Positions 1 through 8,015 of a stretch of 34,049 nt of DNA are shown here, in pieces. Origin of the DNA: CAZAKZ01 sp964485695 (GTDB lineage: Bacteria > Planctomycetota > JAFGQW01); NCBI GenBank assembly GCA_964485695.1, contig CAZAKZ010000054.1:1-34049 (forward strand). Reading direction: 5' to 3'. Within the stretch, counting starts at the first letter, position 1, and each line of letters opens with the position of its first letter. The notes under the pieces were generated by a model. The model saw only the letters and a list, made by a program, of their open reading frames with translations. It had not been told where the DNA came from and did not search any database. The position numbers and the translations under genes are program-made.

Positions 1-27
1 AGCCTTTTGCATAGGCTACATGTCCTG

Positions 28-423
28 TTATTTATGTGAGGCTGTATAGTAGTTGCTGTAGTTGAGTTTGGCGTTCACGATCAGATACGCGCCATCCTGG
101 TCGAGCGCGATGCCCTCACATCCGGAGGTCAGCTGGGTAGTAACGGTGGCGAAAGTCCCGTTGCCGTAGACGCGATACAACTTTCCGGTGTTCGTGCCAA
201 TCGCATAGGCACCGGAGTTCCCGTATCCCATTTTCACGGCGTTCAGGGCCAGGCCCGATCTGATCGTCCCCAGCGGCCCCGGCCACGTGGTGTAGAACAT
301 GCCGTTTTGTGTTCCGGTCGCCGTAAACACGAGATCGCCCTGCTTGCACTGAGCCGCAACAGAGTCGGCGCAGATCGGCAGTCCCGGCGAGACCAGAAGC
401 GCAAAAAGAAGTAGTCGTTTCAT
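28..423 (-). CDS. Secreted propeller-like protein, short (possibly truncated)
   Basis: A 131-residue secreted protein of unknown function. The start is the ATG at 423, preceded by an AGGAG ribosome binding site; an upstream in-frame ATG at 573 would add 50 charged residues before the signal peptide and is unlikely. Residues 1-24 form a signal peptide (MKRLLLFALLVSPGLP...). The rest has the look of one or two blades of an NHL-like propeller: QGDLVF near the mature N-terminus, then GKLYRVYGNGTFATV and GIALDQDGAYLIV. The full-length relatives in this window are 403-483 residues and end in a shared C-terminal module; this one stops early, after a tail (NYYTASHK) that does not look like propeller sequence. 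It may be a frameshifted or decayed copy. The window edge 27 bases beyond the stop hides whether remnants follow. Confidence 0.6.
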   Translation of the reverse strand: MKRLLLFALLVSPGLPICADSVAAQCKQGDLVFTATGTQNGMFYTTWPGPLGTIRSGLALNAVKMGYGNSGAYAIGTNTGKLYRVYGNGTFATVTTQLTSGCEGIALDQDGAYLIVNAKLNYSNYYTASHK

Positions 424-924
424 GGTCAGTACTCCTAGGCTTGAGAGGATAGGAGGACAGTAAAAACTAGGTTCCTTTTTACCCGATCCGGGATCTATCC
501 GCCAGGGCAGAGTCAACGAAAAGACCGACTTTTCAGCTGGATTTCGTGGCCGTGGGCGAGGTTTGAGAAGCATTCCGGCATCAGTCAGGTCGTTGAATCA
601 GGTCAGAAAGAGGGCAAGTACGCAACCATTCCAGGCAGTGAACGAGATCTGCGTGAATCGAGGGGAGGAGGGAAGACTAGGGCGGCCACCGAGCCGGATG
701 GATGGGGGTTCGGTGGAAAGATGCAGGCACTCGAGGATGGCTCGAATAGGGAGGGTCTGCAGCGACTCCAGTCGAAATCTCCTGCGTGTTCGGAAGCATG
801 ACGACTCTCCTCGAGGGGGAGAGTCGTGGAGATTTCCGGACAGTTTCGAAGATTCCCGGCTCCACGGAGCAGACGTGCAAGGCCGTGGACGTGCGGATCC
901 AGGTGCGGCAGGACTGAAGAATTC
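424..924. other. Intergenic region between two minus-strand genes
   Basis: About 500 bases with no convincing gene; open frames here lack ribosome binding sites and have atypical, arginine- and serine-rich composition. It must hold the promoter of the 28-423 gene and the 3' end signals of the M20 peptidase gene. Two inverted repeats are visible: a 10-bp one at 801-827 and a 6-bp one, GAAAAG/CTTTTC, at 518-534. Confidence 0.5.
801..827 (-). repeat. Perfect 10-bp inverted repeat (hairpin)
   Basis: ACGACTCTCC (801-810) and GGAGAGTCGT (818-827) are exact reverse complements around a 7-base loop. The hairpin lies about 100 bases after the stop of the M20 peptidase gene in its direction of transcription. 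No T-tract follows on either strand, so it is not a classic intrinsic terminator; it could stabilise a 3' end or be a protein site. Confidence 0.45.
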
Positions 925-2118
925 CTACGCTTGCAGCCTGGCCAGGGTCAGGGCCAGAAGCGCGGCGCGCTCGGGCAACGACGAGGCCCGCACGGCCTCG
1001 GTTCCGGAGACGTGCATGCCCACGCCCACGGCGCCGAGACCGTCCAGGGTTGGAGCGCCCCCGCGCGCCGTGTTGTTCCCGTCGCTGGTGCCGTTTCTCC
1101 TGCCGGGAACAAGGCGTTGCCCGAGGTCGGATGCCGCCTGGAGCAGCACCTCCAGGACCGCGTCGGCTCCGGGGTGCCTGTTCATGGGCGGCTTCAGGGA
1201 CAGGACTTCCACCTCCGCCCGGGTCTCTGCCCCGGTGCGGGGATTGCGCCGCACCGTAGTGCGTGCAGCTTCCTGGATGCGCTCGATCGCCGACGCCCAC
1301 GCGGCGTTGTCCTGAAACCGCACGTCGATCCCCACCTCGGCCGATCCCGGCACCTGGTTGATGGTGTTGCCACCGCGAAAGGTGCAGACCGTGATCCTCG
1401 CATCGCCGGACGGGAAGACCGCCTCGTCCAGGTGTCCGACCAGGGCAGCCGCTGCGGATACCGCGCTGAGCCCCAGTTCGGGCTGATTGCCCGCGTGCGC
1501 CTCCACCCCGGACACGTTCACCTGAACCCGGGCCATGCCGCCGCGCTCCATCACCACGGTGGAGGCGTCGTCGCTCCGGTCGAATCCCGGCTCGAAGACC
1601 AGGGCCAGATCGTGGCGCCGGGCCTCCTCCACGATCCGCGCCTCCGAGGCCGGTGATCCGAGTTCCTCATCGCTGTTGAAGACCAGGGTATAGGCGCCGC
1701 GATCCAGCACGCCGGCCTCTTTCAGGGCCTTGAGGGCCCAGATCATCACCACCAGGCCCCCCTTCATGTCCAGGATGCCCGGCCCCCTCAGCATACGTTC
1801 CCCGGCCTCGTCCCGGATCTCGGTCACCCCCCTGAAGGGATCGTCCAGCCCGTACACGGTGTCCACGTGGCCCACCAGCAGCACACTCGGTTTCCTGGCC
1901 CGGTCTCCGATCCGGCCGATGAGTATGCCGCCCTCCTCACGGGTCGTAGTGACCGCGAGTCCGGTAAGCTCGCGGTCCAGGACCGAGAACATCTGCTCGA
2001 GGCCTTCCGGGTCGCTACTGGAACTGGAGATCCTCACCAGCTCTTTCAGAAATCCCTCCATGGCTTCGATTTGCAGTGCACTGGAAAGGGTTTCGCGTAT
2101 CAGTTCTTCCGGACTCAT
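925..2118 (-). CDS. M20 family metallopeptidase (carboxypeptidase G2-like)
   Basis: A 397-residue zinc-dependent M20 peptidase, the family that cleaves C-terminal amino acids or deacylates amino-acid conjugates using two metal ions. The expected residues are present: GHVDTV (H84, D86), GILDMKGG (D118, bridging Asp), SDEELGSP (E151 as general base, E152 as metal ligand), FEPG (E176) and a late metal His in GMHVSG (H369). The lid/dimer domain lies between, with H208 in GVEAHAGNQPE. Length fits the carboxypeptidase G2/ArgE branch. There is no signal peptide from the chosen start, so it is probably cytoplasmic. The start ATG at 2118 has GAGGA about 8 bases upstream; the frame stays open further but that part is unlike the family. 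Substrate cannot be told from sequence. The gene is monocistronic and divergent from the propeller gene at 2347. Confidence 0.9.
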   Translation of the reverse strand: MSPEELIRETLSSALQIEAMEGFLKELVRISSSSSDPEGLEQMFSVLDRELTGLAVTTTREEGGILIGRIGDRARKPSVLLVGHVDTVYGLDDPFRGVTEIRDEAGERMLRGPGILDMKGGLVVMIWALKALKEAGVLDRGAYTLVFNSDEELGSPASEARIVEEARRHDLALVFEPGFDRSDDASTVVMERGGMARVQVNVSGVEAHAGNQPELGLSAVSAAAALVGHLDEAVFPSGDARITVCTFRGGNTINQVPGSAEVGIDVRFQDNAAWASAIERIQEAARTTVRRNPRTGAETRAEVEVLSLKPPMNRHPGADAVLEVLLQAASDLGQRLVPGRRNGTSDGNNTARGGAPTLDGLGAVGVGMHVSGTEAVRASSLPERAALLALTLARLQA

Positions 2119-2170
2119 GGAAAAAATCCTCGGTCTCGACTCGAGTTTCGATCCTGCCCGATAACTCAAC

Positions 2171-2199
2171 TTTATAATTATCAAGCACTTACACTGCAA
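2171..2199 (-). promoter_or_regulatory. Candidate promoter for the M20 peptidase gene
   Basis: On the minus strand a TTGCAG hexamer (2194-2199) and TATAAA (2171-2176) are separated by exactly 17 bases. The predicted start of transcription near 2164 gives a leader of about 45 bases to the ATG at 2118. The -35 match is only partial. Confidence 0.4.
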
Positions 2200-2346
2200 T
2201 GACCTTCCTGGAATTCCGCACCGAACCGAACCCGCCCAAAAACGGCTCATGCCCCAAGCGAATGATCCGATCCTAACCCCATAAGCCGTAGCAAGATATA
2301 TCATTCACTCCAACCGATTCCGGTTCTCATGCAGGGTGGTCAGGAC

Positions 2347-3558
2347 ATGGTGAAAATTTTTCTGGGATGCTTGTTCCTGGTATGGATGGGCGTGCCCACG
2401 GTTTCAGGACAGATGGAATCCGGGGATCTCGTGGTGGGGTGTCTGCCGCCCGGCAACGGCCTCTATCGCGTTTCCCGGACGGGTCGTGTGGAGACCCTCC
2501 TCGGCCCGAGCTTCAACTTCCCCAATGCCGTGACCCTGGCCTCCGACAACACGGACCTGGCCGTGGCCCTGGCCGATTCCGCGTCGAGCTACGTCCGGAA
2601 CCGAGTGCTTCGCGTCACTCCTGACGGCATCTGCTCCACCCTGGCCTGGATTCAACCCGGCCCCCCGAATGCCCTGGACCTGTCCGAGGACGGCGCCTTG
2701 CTGGTCTTTGCCGCCTCCCAGAACGCGGTCCTCCGGGTGCCCATGGCGGGCGGCTCCGCCACGACAGTGCAAATACTGCCGGCTGGTTCCTTGAACGCCG
2801 GCGCCGTGGACCTCGCGGATGGCGGCCTTCTCCTCGGCGCCTACTGGCAGCGCCCCCAGGGCGGCCTCATCAAGGCCGGGATTTCCGGACCTCTACACAC
2901 CCTGGCCTGGAACCTGGGCCGCATCACCGGTCTCGAAGCGGATGTCGTCCAGGGGGACTGGGTGGTCACCCGGTTCGATGCGCCGGAGGTTCTTCGGGTC
3001 GATTCCACGGGCCGCGTTTCCACTCTGGTCAACTTCCAGGGCGCCAACGCCGTGGCCATCGACGCCGACCAGTCGCTGTGGCTCGCTTCGGGGACCGTCC
3101 TCCTCCACGCCACCAAGGACGGCGTCCCCATTGCCAGCCATACCCTGCCGGGGCTAGCAGCGGACCTGGAGATCTACGGCCGTCGAACCCTGGTGGGGTC
3201 AGGCCCGGCCACATCTGGATCCACCCATCGTCTTCAGATCCAGTCCCATGTGAAAGGCGACGGGAACCGGCCCTACGTGCTGGCGGCCTCCACCCGCCTC
3301 CGCCCGGCCCTGTCTCTCGGTGACGGCCGCCACCTGGCCATCGGCCCGAGTCCCCTCCTGACCCTCACCCTCCTGGATCAGGTACCCGGCCTCACGGGCT
3401 TCAAGGGCACCCTGGATCCCTTTGGCCGGGCCACGGCTTCCATTGCGGTCCCGGAAGGCCTTGCGGGCCTCAGGATCTTCATCACCGGCGTGGTCCTCGA
3501 TCCGCATCTCGGCCGCGTCTCCACGGTCCTGAACACCGTGGGCGTCACCTTCAAGTAA
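2347..3558 (+). CDS. Secreted NHL-like beta-propeller protein with shared C-terminal module
   Basis: A 403-residue exported protein of unknown function. The start chosen is ATG 2347 (MVKIFLGCLFLVWMGVPTVSG signal peptide, cleavage near GQ); ATG 2329 in frame would add six polar residues. The mature protein opens with GDLVVG and contains repeated segments of the form GxxxRVxxxGxVxTL, typical of NHL/SMP-30-like propeller blades, to about residue 290. The last ~110 residues form a separate domain also found on six other proteins here, with the core GTLDPFGRATA followed by ITGVVLD. No catalytic motif is seen. It is followed by a clear intrinsic terminator, so it is transcribed alone, and it is convergent with the next propeller gene. 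Confidence 0.8.
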   Translation: MVKIFLGCLFLVWMGVPTVSGQMESGDLVVGCLPPGNGLYRVSRTGRVETLLGPSFNFPNAVTLASDNTDLAVALADSASSYVRNRVLRVTPDGICSTLAWIQPGPPNALDLSEDGALLVFAASQNAVLRVPMAGGSATTVQILPAGSLNAGAVDLADGGLLLGAYWQRPQGGLIKAGISGPLHTLAWNLGRITGLEADVVQGDWVVTRFDAPEVLRVDSTGRVSTLVNFQGANAVAIDADQSLWLASGTVLLHATKDGVPIASHTLPGLAADLEIYGRRTLVGSGPATSGSTHRLQIQSHVKGDGNRPYVLAASTRLRPALSLGDGRHLAIGPSPLLTLTLLDQVPGLTGFKGTLDPFGRATASIAVPEGLAGLRIFITGVVLDPHLGRVSTVLNTVGVTFK

Positions 3559-3562
3559 TCGA

Positions 3563-3586
3563 CCACTTGCATAGCGAGTGGTTTTT
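3563..3586 (+). terminator. Intrinsic terminator after the 2347-3558 gene
   Basis: CCACTTGC (3563-3570) pairs with GCGAGTGG (3574-3581), with one G-T wobble, around a 3-base loop and is followed at once by TTTTT (3582-3586). It begins four bases after the stop codon. Confidence 0.8.
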
Positions 3587-3589
3587 GGT

Positions 3590-3608
3590 CGCCCCCTCGA
3601 AGGGGGCG
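3590..3608 (+). repeat. Second GC-rich hairpin after the terminator
   Basis: CGCCCCCT (3590-3597) and AGGGGGCG (3601-3608) form a perfect 8-bp stem with a CGA loop. It follows the intrinsic terminator with no T-tract of its own and may back it up or protect the 3' end. Confidence 0.5.
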
Positions 3609-3854
3609 TACCGTTCCCACCGTACACACGCCGGATTTCATCCACACTGAATGAGTCGAATCTGGTTCATTCGAGGCCGATGAAGTGCTTCATTCATTAC
3701 AGGTGAATGAGCCTATTTTGACTCGTTCACCCCTGATGAAAATCGGGCAGGAGTTGGGCGCCGGATCGGTAGAACCTCTCTGGGCCCATCCCCGGAGGAC
3801 GTGGTATTACTCACCCAATAATAGTTCCTGATGCAACAAGTGGCCGGCGATACA
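3609..3854. other. Intergenic region with repeated GAATGA/TCATTC elements
   Basis: Part of the 331-base gap between two convergent genes; no gene seen. It contains GAATGA...TCATTC pairs (3649-3654 with 3667-3672), TTCATTCATTAC near 3690-3700, and GTGAATGAG (3703-3711) facing CTCGTTCAC (3722-3730), a 9-bp stem with one G-T pair and a 10-base loop. Confidence 0.4.
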
Positions 3855-3881
3855 CCGGCCGCGGGGAGGACCCGCGGCCGG
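3855..3881 (-). terminator. Strong GC hairpin after the 3890-5341 gene
   Basis: CCGGCCGCGGG (3855-3865) and CCCGCGGCCGG (3871-3881) form a perfect 11-bp stem with a 5-base loop, starting 9 bases after the stop codon of the minus-strand gene. It lacks a T-tract, so it is a terminator of the U-less kind or a 3' stabiliser. Confidence 0.5.
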
Positions 3882-3889
3882 AAGCCCGA

Positions 3890-5341
3890 TCACGGAGTCA
3901 CGACCTTGGCCGGATTCGATATCACGTGGATGCCCTTGAAATCAAAGGTGATGAAGGCCGTGTACATCGTCAGATTGCTCGGGAGCCCCGGAGGAACCTT
4001 GACGTGGGCCAGACCATCCCCAAGACCGTCCAGAACCCCGGACATGTTAATAAACACCGGGGGGCCGAACTGAAGGGAAAAGATGAGGAGGTTGTCCAGG
4101 TTGAGCGGGATGGTGCCGACGCCGGGCACAGGGATGCCGGGGGAAGTGCCCAGGCTGAAGCCGACGGCATAGTTCATGCCGGCGCTGGCCGCATGGCGCA
4201 CCCCCACGTAGAGCGTCGTGCCGCCGGTCATGGTGCCCGAGAGAATGGGCGTCGGTTTTTTCGGCGTGGTGAAGATGTCCAGGTAGCTGGACCCGGCCTG
4301 GGCCTCTACCAGGTTGGAGGCGCCGTCGCCGTCGAAGTCCTTTGCCCCGTTCAGGAACACGGCGCTGTGATACCCGCTGGTGTCTCCGGTGGCCACGGTG
4401 CTTCCGCTGCGCTGGGTGGCCTGGACGAGGTTCGTGCCGCTCCCCCGGTCCCACTTGTTGATGATGGGGCTCACGTTCCCCAGGGACCATACGTCACTGT
4501 TGGCGTCGACGAGGATGCCGCACAGCGGGGAGTTGTTCGGCGTGTTGTAGGTGGTCAGGAGAGTCCCGTCGTTGGCCCGCAGCTTGAACACGGCCCTGCC
4601 CGCATGGCCGGCGGCCCACACGTGGCCCACGGCGTCTACGGCCACGCCGCGGGCATACGCCGGGATCGGGGTCTCCCAGGCCACGGTGCCGAAAGCGTTG
4701 ATCTTCATCACCGTGGACCGGGCCTGGTTGGCCACGTAGAGGTCATCGGCCGTATCGCAGGCAATGCCGCTCAAGGCATACCGCGAGGTGTTGGTCGGCG
4801 TGAAGGTGAAGGTGATACGGTTCTGGAGGTTGTTGTCGTACTTGTAGACCTCGAACGGAATGCCTGTCTGGGCCAGATCGAAGCACGGGACGATGACGTT
4901 CCCCTTGGTGTCCACGATGCAGGAGAGACACGCCTTGGGTGTCTGGCCGGTCTGGACCGCCTTGCCGTTCAGGTCGTACTTGGTCACGGTCTTTCCGCTC
5001 CGTGAGACCACGTAGCAGTTGTCCACCGCGTCAACGGCGACACCCTGGGGCCCTCCGCCCGTGGATACGCTGAGCAGGATCTTGCCCAGGGTATCGATCT
5101 TGTAGAGAACGCTGGAACTGGTGGCGATCCACACGTTCTGAGCGTAGTCCACCGCCCCGGAATAGCAGAGACTTCCGGGAATCGGGACATCCTTGATGAG
5201 TGTGCCATCAAAAGCGTACTTGGTGATTCCGGCACTGGGAACCTGATAATTGGCGAACCACAATCCATCCTGTGCACTCGTCCCTGCAGTCCCTGTCGTC
5301 AGGACCATGAGGACGGCCAGAACAACGTCGAGCCTGCGCAT
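3890..5341 (-). CDS. Secreted NHL-repeat protein with Ca-binding-like motif and shared C-terminal module
   Basis: A 483-residue exported protein. The start ATG at 5341 follows a GGAGGA ribosome binding site and begins a signal peptide (MRRLDVVLAVLMVLTTGTAGTSAQ). NHL-like blades are plain: GVAVDAVDNCYVVSRSG (~100-116), GIACDTADDLYVANQ (~192-206), GVAVDAVGHVWAAGHAG (~232-248) and GILVDANSDVWSLG (~275-288). Next comes DFDGDGASNLVEAQAG (335-350), a DxDxDG calcium-binding-like segment of the thrombospondin-type-3/EF-hand kind often found before C-terminal domains of secreted proteins. The final ~110 residues match the shared module in diverged form (SGVLDGLGDGLAHVKVP, then TAFITFDFKG). It is divergent from the beta-helix gene at 5635. 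Function unknown; probably an extracellular or surface binding protein. Confidence 0.8.
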   Translation of the reverse strand: MRRLDVVLAVLMVLTTGTAGTSAQDGLWFANYQVPSAGITKYAFDGTLIKDVPIPGSLCYSGAVDYAQNVWIATSSSVLYKIDTLGKILLSVSTGGGPQGVAVDAVDNCYVVSRSGKTVTKYDLNGKAVQTGQTPKACLSCIVDTKGNVIVPCFDLAQTGIPFEVYKYDNNLQNRITFTFTPTNTSRYALSGIACDTADDLYVANQARSTVMKINAFGTVAWETPIPAYARGVAVDAVGHVWAAGHAGRAVFKLRANDGTLLTTYNTPNNSPLCGILVDANSDVWSLGNVSPIINKWDRGSGTNLVQATQRSGSTVATGDTSGYHSAVFLNGAKDFDGDGASNLVEAQAGSSYLDIFTTPKKPTPILSGTMTGGTTLYVGVRHAASAGMNYAVGFSLGTSPGIPVPGVGTIPLNLDNLLIFSLQFGPPVFINMSGVLDGLGDGLAHVKVPPGLPSNLTMYTAFITFDFKGIHVISNPAKVVTP

Positions 5342-5634
5342 GGACTCCTCCTTCCTTGTCTGCATGATTCTGTCCCCCCCGATCAGGATATGGGGCCAGA
5401 ATACCCCAATCGTCCGGAATTCCATAAGTCCGGGCCCCGAAAAATCCGAAAAAGTCTCGGAACTGGACGGGGATGAATCCGAGAATTTCATGCGGGATGA
5501 GGGAAAATCCCGGAAGGAACTTGCCCTACAAGTGGTTTTTTTTCTATTGTCGATTGTGTAGAGCCACGCATCTGGCGGGATCGTCGGGACGGCATCGTCC
5601 CAATTTCCCGGAGAGAGACCGGAAGGACAGGCGC
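5342..5634. other. Divergent intergenic region
   Basis: About 290 bases between two divergent genes, expected to hold both promoters. I see no clear consensus pair. A T-rich stretch at 5530-5550 (plus strand) is the least GC-rich part. Open frames crossing it are extensions of the flanking genes without ribosome binding sites. Confidence 0.4.
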
Positions 5635-7164
5635 TTGAAGACCATTCTCCTCCCTTCGTACATCGTTCTCATGCTCGGGATTCTTGCCGTCACGATTTCT
5701 GCCTCGGACTACTACGTCGATCCCCAGAACGGCAGCAACACCCTCGGCACCGGATCGAAGCAGGCCCCCTGGAAGACCCTCACCCACGCCGTCCAGCAGG
5801 TGCTGCTGCCCGCTCCCCTCGAGGGCCATACCCTGAACCTGATGGAAGGGCTCTACGAGATCGCCAGCGGGGAGACCTTTCCCATCACCCTGCCGCCGGG
5901 CGTCCGCCTGAAGGGCATCGGTCCCTCGAAGACGATGATCTACGGCCCGGGCAAGTCCGGCGTGACCCTGGTCGATTTCACGGGGAACGTTGACCTGAGG
6001 AATTCCATCACCGATCTCGGCTTCCACGGCGGCGATCCGGCCGTCTCCATTCCGGGTCGCATCGGAGCCGGACAGGGCCCGTTGATCAAGGATTGCTCCT
6101 TCACCTACAACGAACTGGCACTCCGCATCGAGGGACCGTCCACGGGCCTGAGGTCTCCCGTCGTGGAACACTGCTCCTTGCAGAACAACTCCCAGGGCGG
6201 CATCCTGCTGGTCGGAAGGGCCGCGGGCTGCCTGGGAGGACGCATCGTGGAATGTCGCGTGGATTACAACCTGGGTGTCGGAGTGAACATCGACGCGGCC
6301 TCCGGCAACGTCTGCTTCACGATATCCAACTCCACCATGATCCTCAACAGCGGCGACGGGATCCGGTTTCACGGCAGCGACTCTTCGACGCCCGTGATCA
6401 CGCATGTCACGGCCAGGTCCAACAGCGGGGCCGGGCTTCACATCGCCACGGGCTCTTCCCCTCTTGGATGCCAGATCCGGAACAGCATCTTTCACGGGAA
6501 TCAGACCGACTTCGTGGACGCGCCTGCAACCATCGTCGCCCACTGCTGCTTCGGCACGACCTCCGGCTCTACACCTCCGAAGGACAAACAGAACGGAAAC
6601 CTCAAGGCCGACCCTATGTTCAAGGTCTTCGACGAACCGGACCTAAAGCCGTTTTCTCCCGTCATCGACCAGTCAGCCTTCAACGTAACCCTGGACCCGA
6701 AGACAGATTTCGCCGGAGATCCGCGAAACACCGACGGCAACGGCGACGCCGTCCACGCGCCCGACATGGGCGCAGACGAGTACATGCCCCTCTATTTCAC
6801 GGGTTTCGCCCCCATGCCCGGGGGCATCACCTACATGAGCCTGGATCTCCCCACCAACAGGAACATCCCGTATTACATCGGCCTCTCCCTGAGCGATGGA
6901 GGCATTCTGGTGGCCGGGAAACGGGTCATTCCCCTGTGGCCCGATCCGATCCTCGTCATGGTACTCAACAGCCAGCTACCCGGCATGGTCGTTGATTTCA
7001 TCGGCACCATGAACAACGCGGGCTTCGGCCGGGGCCGGATACACTGGCCCACCTTACCGGTTCTCAAGGGCACCACGTTTTATGCTGCGGGCGTGACCCT
7101 GGATGCCGGCTACCCGGGCCACCTCCGGTGCGTCTCCAACGGAGTGCGCCTCAAGATCCAGTAA
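5635..7164 (+). CDS. Secreted right-handed beta-helix protein (DUF1565-like) with shared C-terminal module
   Basis: A 509-residue exported protein. The likely start is TTG 5635, with AAGGA seven bases upstream and a signal peptide immediately after (KTILLPSYIVLMLGILAVTIS); the ATG far upstream (5473) gives an implausible N-terminus. Residues ~26-110 fit DUF1565: YYVDPQNGSN, then SKQAPWKTLTHAV, LMEGLYE and LPPGVRLKGIG. A parallel beta-helix with NNSQGGILL- and NSGDGIRFHG-type rungs runs to about residue 330. Then comes a segment DFAGDPRNTDGNG...DMGADEY, the signature that commonly ends such helices, and finally the shared ~110-residue module (AAGVTLDAG). The family includes polysaccharide lyases and epimerases but also non-enzymatic proteins; I see no convincing active site. 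The lipoprotein gene follows by 154 bases. Confidence 0.8.
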   Translation: MKTILLPSYIVLMLGILAVTISASDYYVDPQNGSNTLGTGSKQAPWKTLTHAVQQVLLPAPLEGHTLNLMEGLYEIASGETFPITLPPGVRLKGIGPSKTMIYGPGKSGVTLVDFTGNVDLRNSITDLGFHGGDPAVSIPGRIGAGQGPLIKDCSFTYNELALRIEGPSTGLRSPVVEHCSLQNNSQGGILLVGRAAGCLGGRIVECRVDYNLGVGVNIDAASGNVCFTISNSTMILNSGDGIRFHGSDSSTPVITHVTARSNSGAGLHIATGSSPLGCQIRNSIFHGNQTDFVDAPATIVAHCCFGTTSGSTPPKDKQNGNLKADPMFKVFDEPDLKPFSPVIDQSAFNVTLDPKTDFAGDPRNTDGNGDAVHAPDMGADEYMPLYFTGFAPMPGGITYMSLDLPTNRNIPYYIGLSLSDGGILVAGKRVIPLWPDPILVMVLNSQLPGMVVDFIGTMNNAGFGRGRIHWPTLPVLKGTTFYAAGVTLDAGYPGHLRCVSNGVRLKIQ

Positions 7165-7318
7165 AGGGCTCGCGCAAGGGGCTTCCTCGGGTTGGTGTTC
7201 CCATTTTGAAATCCCATTCCCTAGCCAGGATACTTCCGCGGTTTTCTTCCTACACCGAGCGCCCGTGGATTTCGATACTTCCTTTGACGTCCGTATCGAC
7301 AGAAAAGGAACCATCAAA

Positions 7319-7864
7319 ATGAGATCTACTGCCCTGATCGCGGTGCTGTTCTTCCTGTCCGTGGTCCTGAGCGCTTGCTCCTCCACGGCGCCTGAAAACG
7401 ACATTTCCGGCTCGGCCGCCACCTCTCCGGGCATCACCGGCCATGCCCAGGGGGCCGACATTTACCTGGACCGGGCCCTCGTCACCACACGGAATCGAAC
7501 CCTCGGCCTGGCGCTGTTCAAGCAAGGTACGAATCCGGAAATGATGGACCTCGATCCGGGAGCCTGGTTTCTGGGCCTCAGCTTCAAGTACGATCACTGC
7601 GGACCCGAAATCAGTCTGGACGTGGTGGATTGCGGTCAGATCCATCCCGGTTCCGTCGCCCGTGGGCGCCTCATGCAGGCCAACCGTCACGGCAAGCCCT
7701 TCCCCGTGAGGATCACGGGCGGAACGCTCCGCATCAACGACTGGACCGTGACCGGCGAGCTGATCACGGAGATTTCCGGTACGGTGCACATCCGGACCGT
7801 GGGCAACGGGATTCTGGAGGGTGCGTTCACGGCACCGGTGCAGGGCTGGTACCTGGCGCCCTGA
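7319..7864 (+). CDS. Predicted lipoprotein of unknown function
   Basis: A 181-residue lipoprotein. The start ATG at 7319 has AAGGA about ten bases upstream and opens a lipoprotein signal (MRSTALIAVLFFLSVVLSACSS) with lipobox LSAC, so Cys20 would be lipidated. The frame is open back to 7103, but that part overlaps the end of the previous gene. The mature part is beta-rich with no motif I recognise; it has three further Cys-containing or Gly-rich turns (YDHCGPEI, VDCGQIHPG) and ends in FTAPVQGWYLAP. It lies between the beta-helix and O-acyltransferase genes, all on the same strand, which suggests an envelope role. No family assignment. Confidence 0.7.
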   Translation: MRSTALIAVLFFLSVVLSACSSTAPENDISGSAATSPGITGHAQGADIYLDRALVTTRNRTLGLALFKQGTNPEMMDLDPGAWFLGLSFKYDHCGPEISLDVVDCGQIHPGSVARGRLMQANRHGKPFPVRITGGTLRINDWTVTGELITEISGTVHIRTVGNGILEGAFTAPVQGWYLAP

Positions 7865-7937
7865 TCGTAACCGCCGCCGAACCGTTTCTTCCATTCGGAA
7901 GCCCCGGCTGCCCCTGGATTTATTCCTTCGATGGTTT

Positions 7938-7970
7938 TTGACAGCCTGTGGATACATGGGTTGTTATAAT
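7938..7970 (+). promoter_or_regulatory. Candidate promoter for the O-acyltransferase gene
   Basis: A perfect TATAAT (7965-7970) with an extended -10 TG (7962-7963) is preceded by a perfect TTGACA (7938-7943), but the spacer is 21 bases rather than about 17. It probably works through the extended -10. Predicted transcription start near 7977, giving a leader of about 40 bases to ATG 8016. Confidence 0.5.
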
Positions 7971-8015
7971 CCGCCTTTGGCCCGGGCCGTGCATGGATGA
8001 GGCTGCAGAGTCCGT

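Noticed and set aside
801..827. Calling the 10-bp hairpin an intrinsic terminator
   Set aside because: No T-tract on either strand, so it is kept only as an inverted repeat.
563..1656. Plus-strand frames opposite the M20 peptidase gene
   Set aside because: Low-complexity Arg/Ser-rich shadows without ribosome binding sites.
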